Source: an uncultured Eubacterium sp.
GTDB taxonomy: Bacteria > Bacillota > Clostridia > Lachnospirales > Lachnospiraceae
Assembly: GCA_947573465.1 (NCBI GenBank)
Contig: CANPET010000011.1
Span: 1 to 18,510, forward strand
Length of the DNA: 18,510 nt
Reading direction: 5' to 3'
The notes beneath the pieces were generated by a model. It had not been told where the DNA came from. It searched no databases and saw only the letters and a program-made list of their open reading frames with translations. Shown in pieces: positions 14,795 to 18,510 of this stretch (position 1 is the stretch's first letter; each line of letters starts with the position of its first letter). A program made the position numbers and the translations under genes.

Positions 14795-16270
14795 ATGAAA
14801 AAAATAATAAAAAGAGCAACTGCATTAATACTTGCAGTTATCATGATAGTTAGTTGTATCTCCATAAATAAGGTGGAGACGGTGCAGGCAGCAGGAAAAT
14901 ATACCATTAAGGTAAATTTGGGAACAAACTGTACAACCATTTATAAAAATGGCAAGGCAGTGAAAGCAATGATTTGTTCTCCAAGCAGTGAGACACCTAC
15001 AGGAACATTTTACATACCGGTAAAATACAGATGGCATGAAATGATTGGAAATTGTTATGCGCAATATTGTTCAAGAATCACAACAGGAATATTGTTCCAT
15101 TCTGTATGGTATTACAAAAATGGAGACAAATCGACGATGTCGGTTTCAGCCTATAATGTTATGGGGAATAAGGCATCTCATGGATGTGTAAGACTGTTAT
15201 GCAAAGATGCAAAGTGGATTTATGATAAATGTCCGATAGGCACGAAGATTACGATTTTCTGGGGCAATAAGAAAGATGATCCATTACCAAGACCATCTTT
15301 TACGCCGATACGTAATGGCAAGTTTACAGATTGGGATCCGACAGATCCTGACCCAAAGAACCCGTATCGTAAAAAGGTGCCGACGCTTACTGTTGACCAG
15401 TCATCAGTAGAATACGGAAAAAAAGTGAAACCATTAGATTTGGTAACCATCAAAGACAGTGCCGGAAACGATATTCAGAAATCAAAAATAAAAGTCAAAG
15501 GAAAGATTAACACTAAAAAGTTAGGTACATATAAAGTAAAATTTACTGTAAAAGATTCATTGGGTAACAGGTTAACAAAGACGGTTAAGTTTAAAGTAGT
15601 TGATACAAAATCTCCTAGCATTAAAGGGGCAAAAAATAAAAAAGATGTAGCATTGGGCAGTAGGGTAAATGTGTTGTCAGGAATTAAAGCAAAGTCAGCA
15701 ACAGGAGCAAACCTTACATCCAAGGTAAAAGTAACTGTAAAACACAAAGGTAAAAAAGTGTCTGCAAAAAAAGGAATGGTATTTTTTGCAAAAAAAGGAA
15801 CTTATAAGGTAACATATACAGTAAAAGGTAAGAATAATAAAAGTACTTCAAGGTCTGTTAAATATAGAGTAAAGAGCCATAAAGTGAAGTTGACTTTAAC
15901 AAATGCAAAAGTAACACTTACGCAGGGCAGTTCATTTGATTATTACAAGTACGTAAAGAGCGTTACTACCTATCAGGGAAAACAGTTGAGCATCCGTTCA
16001 GCTGTAACATATACAGGAAAGGTTGATATGTCAAAACCGGGTGAATATGTTGTTACATATAAGGCGCAATATAAAGGACAGACATACACTGCAGAAACAA
16101 AGACGCTGACAGTTGTTGTTACACCAAAGCAGGCAGTTATTCAGAAACCGGAGGAGCCGACCACGACACCAACAACACCGGAGCAGCCAACCACTGTACC
16201 AGAGGAAACCACAGCAGGGGGAACTGGTGAGAGTGCCAACGAAACGAGTGGATGGACAGATTTTCACTAA
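14795..16270 (+). CDS. Secreted L,D-transpeptidase (YkuD) with Ig-like repeats
   Basis: The 491-residue product cross-links or modifies peptidoglycan through a YkuD catalytic domain. Signal peptide 1-33 (cut after VQAA); YkuD domain about 36-158 with H102 in the ILFHSVWYY strand and the catalytic SHGCVRL motif (128-134, nucleophile C131). TPTGTF (68-73) is also typical of the family. A linker rich in Asp and Pro (160-193) leads to three Ig-like repeats (about 197-270, 274-359, 364-443), very Lys-rich, then a Pro/Thr/Glu-rich tail (450-480) typical of wall-spanning regions. No LPxTG motif. Start is fixed by AGGAGG at 14782-14787, seven bases before ATG. The next gene begins 21 bases after the stop with no terminator. 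Confidence 0.92.
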   Translation: MKKIIKRATALILAVIMIVSCISINKVETVQAAGKYTIKVNLGTNCTTIYKNGKAVKAMICSPSSETPTGTFYIPVKYRWHEMIGNCYAQYCSRITTGILFHSVWYYKNGDKSTMSVSAYNVMGNKASHGCVRLLCKDAKWIYDKCPIGTKITIFWGNKKDDPLPRPSFTPIRNGKFTDWDPTDPDPKNPYRKKVPTLTVDQSSVEYGKKVKPLDLVTIKDSAGNDIQKSKIKVKGKINTKKLGTYKVKFTVKDSLGNRLTKTVKFKVVDTKSPSIKGAKNKKDVALGSRVNVLSGIKAKSATGANLTSKVKVTVKHKGKKVSAKKGMVFFAKKGTYKVTYTVKGKNNKSTSRSVKYRVKSHKVKLTLTNAKVTLTQGSSFDYYKYVKSVTTYQGKQLSIRSAVTYTGKVDMSKPGEYVVTYKAQYKGQTYTAETKTLTVVVTPKQAVIQKPEEPTTTPTTPEQPTTVPEETTAGGTGESANETSGWTDFH

Positions 16271-16291
16271 ATAATATAAGAGAGGCATGGT

Positions 16292-16999
16292 ATGTACACA
16301 TATAGGACAAAAGTAAGTTACAGCAGATTAGACAAAACAGGAAAAGTACCTTATCATGAGATTTTAAATTATTTACAGGATTGCAGTACATTTCAGTCGG
16401 AAACTCTAGGTGTAGGAGTAGACTATCTGAAATCCCAGAATAAAGCATGGGTAATGCTGGCCAATAAGATTCAAATTCTTAGAGAATTGAAGTTAGGTGA
16501 AGAGATAGAGATTGGAACCTGCCCGACAGAGTTTGGTAAGGTAATGGCAACCAGACAGTTTTTTATTAAAGATAAAGCCGGAGCGTTTGTGGTGAAAGCG
16601 GAATCCATTTGGGGATTGATTGATATTAATGAGAGAATTCCAATAAGAATCAGAGAAGAGGATTTCTGCAAATATGAGAAAGAAAATGCTTTTGACAGTA
16701 TCAAGGTTTCCAGAAAAATTCGATTTTCCGGAGATAGTGAATTTCTTGGAAAAGTGGAAGTAAGTGGAATTGATATTGATACCAATGGGCATGTGAATAA
16801 TGCAAATTATTTAAGGATGATATGGGATTATCTTCCAGAGAATGAATATTATAATCAGGTTGAGATTGTTTATAATAAGGAAGCGCTTGAAGGAGAGAAG
16901 ATTACTTGCATTAAATATAATGAAAAAGATGGAATAGGCATGAGTCTGAGAAATGAAGATGGAGAAATACATGCACAAATAAAATTAAAAAACATTTAA
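16292..16999 (+). CDS. Acyl-ACP thioesterase (FatA/FatB type)
   Basis: The 235-residue cytoplasmic enzyme is predicted to hydrolyse acyl-ACP to free fatty acid, ending chain elongation. It has the double hot-dog layout of bacterial acyl-ACP thioesterases: first half with LNYLQDCSTFQSETLGVG (25-42) and KAWVMLANKIQI; second half with DIDTNGHVNNANYLRM (161-176), where D163, N165 and H167 match the active-site Asp/Asn/His arrangement. Length is normal for bacterial members. AGAGG at 16281-16285 precedes the ATG by six bases. It sits between the L,D-transpeptidase (21-base gap) and cvfB (10-base gap), so all three are likely one transcript. Chain-length preference cannot be read. Confidence 0.92.
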   Translation: MYTYRTKVSYSRLDKTGKVPYHEILNYLQDCSTFQSETLGVGVDYLKSQNKAWVMLANKIQILRELKLGEEIEIGTCPTEFGKVMATRQFFIKDKAGAFVVKAESIWGLIDINERIPIRIREEDFCKYEKENAFDSIKVSRKIRFSGDSEFLGKVEVSGIDIDTNGHVNNANYLRMIWDYLPENEYYNQVEIVYNKEALEGEKITCIKYNEKDGIGMSLRNEDGEIHAQIKLKNI

Positions 17000-17009
17000 T
17001 GGAGAGACA

Positions 17010-17834
17010 ATGGAATTAGGAAGAGTTTTAAAATTAAAAGTAGTAAAAAGGACGGATTTTGGTGTATATCTGGGAACAGAGGAAGATAAAGTGCTCCTGC
17101 CAAAGAATGAAGTTCCGGAAGGAACAGGCATAGGAGATGAAGTGGAAGTATTTATCTGTAGAGATTCCCAAGACAGATTAATAGCTACCATACATAAACC
17201 TGTGGCACAGGTGGGAGAAACTGCTTATGTCGAGGTGAAAGAAATCACGAAATTCGGAGCTTTTTTGGATTGGGGACTGGGAAAGGATTTGTTTCTTCCA
17301 TATAAAGAACAGACGACAGATATAAAAGCCGGAGATAAGGTGCTGATTGGAGTTTATACAGATAAAAGTCACAGGCTGTGTGCCACAATGAAAGTATATG
17401 ATTATCTGAATTGTAATTCTACATATGAAGAAGAGGATATCGTAAAGGGTGTAGTTTATAATTATAACCCACGATATGGCGCATTTGTTGCGGTTAATAA
17501 TAAGTATCATGGATTGATTCAGACAAAAGAACTTACTACAAAAGTATTTGTCGGCATGGAGGTAGAAGCCAGAGTGAAAAGTGTACGCCCGGATGGTAAA
17601 CTGGATTTAGCACTTCGAAAGAAATCATATCTTCAGATTGAGGATGATGCCCAGAAAATTTTGGAATATATGAAGAATAATGGTGGAAAAATTGACTATA
17701 CTGACAAAGAAAAACCGGAAGTCATTCGAAAAGATTTTAACATGAGCAAGAGTGAATTTAAGCGTGCTATTGGCAGATTGCTCAAAGAAAAGCATATAAC
17801 TATTGGTGAAAATAACATATTTTTAGATAAATAG
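17010..17834 (+). CDS. cvfB: CvfB-like S1 RNA-binding protein
   Basis: The 274-residue product matches the CvfB/YitL family: three S1-type OB folds followed by a winged helix. S1-1 covers about 1-62 (GRVLKLKVVKRTDFGVYLG), S1-2 about 65-135 (VGETAYVEVKEITKFGAFLD), S1-3 about 140-206 (VKGVVYNYNPRYGAFVAVNN ... VKSVRPDGKLDLALRKK), and the winged helix 210-274 (ILEYMKNNGGKI, FNMSKSEFKRAIGRLLKE). In Staphylococcus, CvfB binds RNA and affects virulence gene expression; the role in Clostridia is unclear. GGAGAG at 17001-17006 lies just after the thioesterase stop, supporting translational coupling. No clear terminator follows; only a weak A/U-only hairpin with a T-run near 17850-17880. Confidence 0.92.
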   Translation: MELGRVLKLKVVKRTDFGVYLGTEEDKVLLPKNEVPEGTGIGDEVEVFICRDSQDRLIATIHKPVAQVGETAYVEVKEITKFGAFLDWGLGKDLFLPYKEQTTDIKAGDKVLIGVYTDKSHRLCATMKVYDYLNCNSTYEEEDIVKGVVYNYNPRYGAFVAVNNKYHGLIQTKELTTKVFVGMEVEARVKSVRPDGKLDLALRKKSYLQIEDDAQKILEYMKNNGGKIDYTDKEKPEVIRKDFNMSKSEFKRAIGRLLKEKHITIGENNIFLDK

Positions 17835-17883
17835 TAGAAGGGCTATGCAAAATTAACAAAGATTTTTTTATTATTTTGTGTAA

Positions 17884-17910
17884 TTGACATATAGTAATTT
17901 AGATTAATGT
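17884..17910 (+). promoter_or_regulatory. Candidate promoter region for the ABC ATPase gene
   Basis: A perfect TTGACA (17884-17889) has only weak -10 matches (TAATGT at 17905-17910 with 15 spacing; TAGAAT at 17915-17920 is too far). The gap 17835-17966 otherwise shows an inverted repeat (17922-17929 with 17950-17957, one G-U) whose 3' arm overlaps the Shine-Dalgarno of the next gene. No catabolite-response element was found. Confidence 0.3.
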
Positions 17911-17966
17911 GATTTAGAATACTTTCATACGAGAGTAGAGAAATCTAGATATGAAGGAGAGAACAT

Positions 17967-18510
17967 ATGGCAAGTTTATCACTTAAGAATATCTGCAAAG
18001 TATATCCAAATGGATTTGCAGCAGTCAAGGATTTTAATCTTGAGATTAAAGACAAGGAATTTATTATCTTCGTAGGTCCATCAGGTTGTGGTAAATCTAC
18101 AACACTTCGTATGATTGCAGGGCTTGAAGAAATTTCATCAGGAGAGTTATACATTGGAGACAAGTTAGTTAATGATGTTGAACCAAAGGATAGAGATATC
18201 GCAATGGTATTCCAGAACTACGCTTTATATCCACATATGACAGTATATGATAACATGGCATTTGGTCTTAAGTTAAGAAAAGTACCAAAGGCTGAACAGG
18301 AGAGATTAGTTAAAGACGCAGCAAAGATTCTTGATCTTGAGCAGTTGCTTGACAGAAAGCCAAAGGCTTTGTCAGGTGGTCAGAGACAGCGTGTTGCTAT
18401 GGGACGTGCAATCGTTCGTAACCCTAAGGTATTCCTTATGGATGAGCCACTTTCAAACTTGGATGCTAAGTTAAGAGTTCAGATGCGTGTTGAGATTGCT
18501 AAGATTCATA
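17967..18510 (+). CDS. Sugar ABC transporter ATP-binding protein (MsmK/UgpC/MalK type), 3' end outside window
   Basis: The first 181 residues of an ABC ATPase are present; the gene runs off the right edge. Walker A GPSGCGKST (37-45), Q-loop Q83 in MVFQNYALYPHMTVYDNMAFG, signature LSGGQRQRVAMGRAIVRNP (135-153), Walker B VFLMDEP (155-161) and D-loop SNLDA are all intact. The QNYALYPHMTVYDN and PLSNLDAKLRVQMR wording is typical of the CUT1 carbohydrate ATPases that serve several sugar importers. A full member is about 370 residues with a C-terminal regulatory domain, expected beyond the window. GAAGGAGA (17953-17960) sets the ATG. No permease or binding-protein gene is in the window, as is common for shared MsmX/MsmK-type ATPases. 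Confidence 0.93.
   Translation, partial: MASLSLKNICKVYPNGFAAVKDFNLEIKDKEFIIFVGPSGCGKSTTLRMIAGLEEISSGELYIGDKLVNDVEPKDRDIAMVFQNYALYPHMTVYDNMAFGLKLRKVPKAEQERLVKDAAKILDLEQLLDRKPKALSGGQRQRVAMGRAIVRNPKVFLMDEPLSNLDAKLRVQMRVEIAKIH

Noticed and set aside
17178..17510. 110-codon minus-strand open frame within cvfB
   Set aside because: It is fully inside a confident CDS on the other strand, with no start signal and a low-complexity Ile/Phe-rich product.
1..18510. CRISPR array, tRNA or rRNA genes, intact insertion sequence
   Set aside because: No regularly spaced short repeats, cloverleaf-like sequence, rRNA sequence or complete transposase was seen on reading through.

Overview
The window looks like a chromosomal segment of a low-GC, Gram-positive Clostridia, most likely a Lachnospiraceae relative (Roseburia, Eubacterium or Butyrivibrio type). 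The basis is A/T-rich codon use, strong AGGAGG-type ribosome binding sites, Gram-positive signal peptides and lipobox, an FprA flavodiiron protein, tandem DegV proteins, and a plant-type acyl-ACP thioesterase next to a CvfB-like S1 protein. The family assignment comes from gene content, not from any marker gene. No rRNA, tRNA, CRISPR array or intact mobile element was seen.

Layout, left to right. (1) 235-5784 encodes a very large secreted beta-1,3-glucanase (GH81) with six F5/8 type C (CBM32-like) domains and two chitobiase-type Ig-like domains; the last three carbohydrate-binding modules are near-identical tandem repeats. (2) 5785-7915 is a patchwork: a secreted acidic protein with a C-terminal FRH...W / MDLHNN domain, a small lipoprotein, a short relic of a carbohydrate-binding-module 3' end, a 26-bp hairpin, and the decayed 3' end of an Rpn-type PD-(D/E)XK nuclease/transposase gene that runs into the next gene. 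(3) 7916-10003 holds stress and nitrogen genes: FprA, a P-II protein lacking the uridylylated T-loop tyrosine, and a small DUF2007-like tail-anchored protein. (4) 10196-12017 holds two tandem DegV (FakB-like fatty-acid-binding) proteins, ending in a bidirectional terminator. (5) 12125-14603 on the minus strand is a coupled pair: a six-TM membrane protein, then a secreted ComEC-like metallo-beta-lactamase-fold protein fused to two fibronectin type III domains. (6) 14795-17834 on the plus strand is a likely operon: secreted L,D-transpeptidase, acyl-ACP thioesterase, CvfB. (7) 17967 to the right edge is the start of a MsmK/UgpC-type sugar ABC transporter ATPase, cut by the window end.

Themes: extracellular polysaccharide breakdown (GH81; perhaps the sugar ABC ATPase), envelope functions (L,D-transpeptidase, secreted MBL-FN3, lipoprotein) and fatty-acid handling (two DegV proteins and a thioesterase). 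The best candidates for something undescribed are the secreted-domain plus lipoprotein pair with its flanking relics (5985-7928), the 6-TM plus secreted MBL-FN3 pair, and the terminator hairpin in the leader of the P-II gene. All functions are inferred from reading motifs; no database search was possible.
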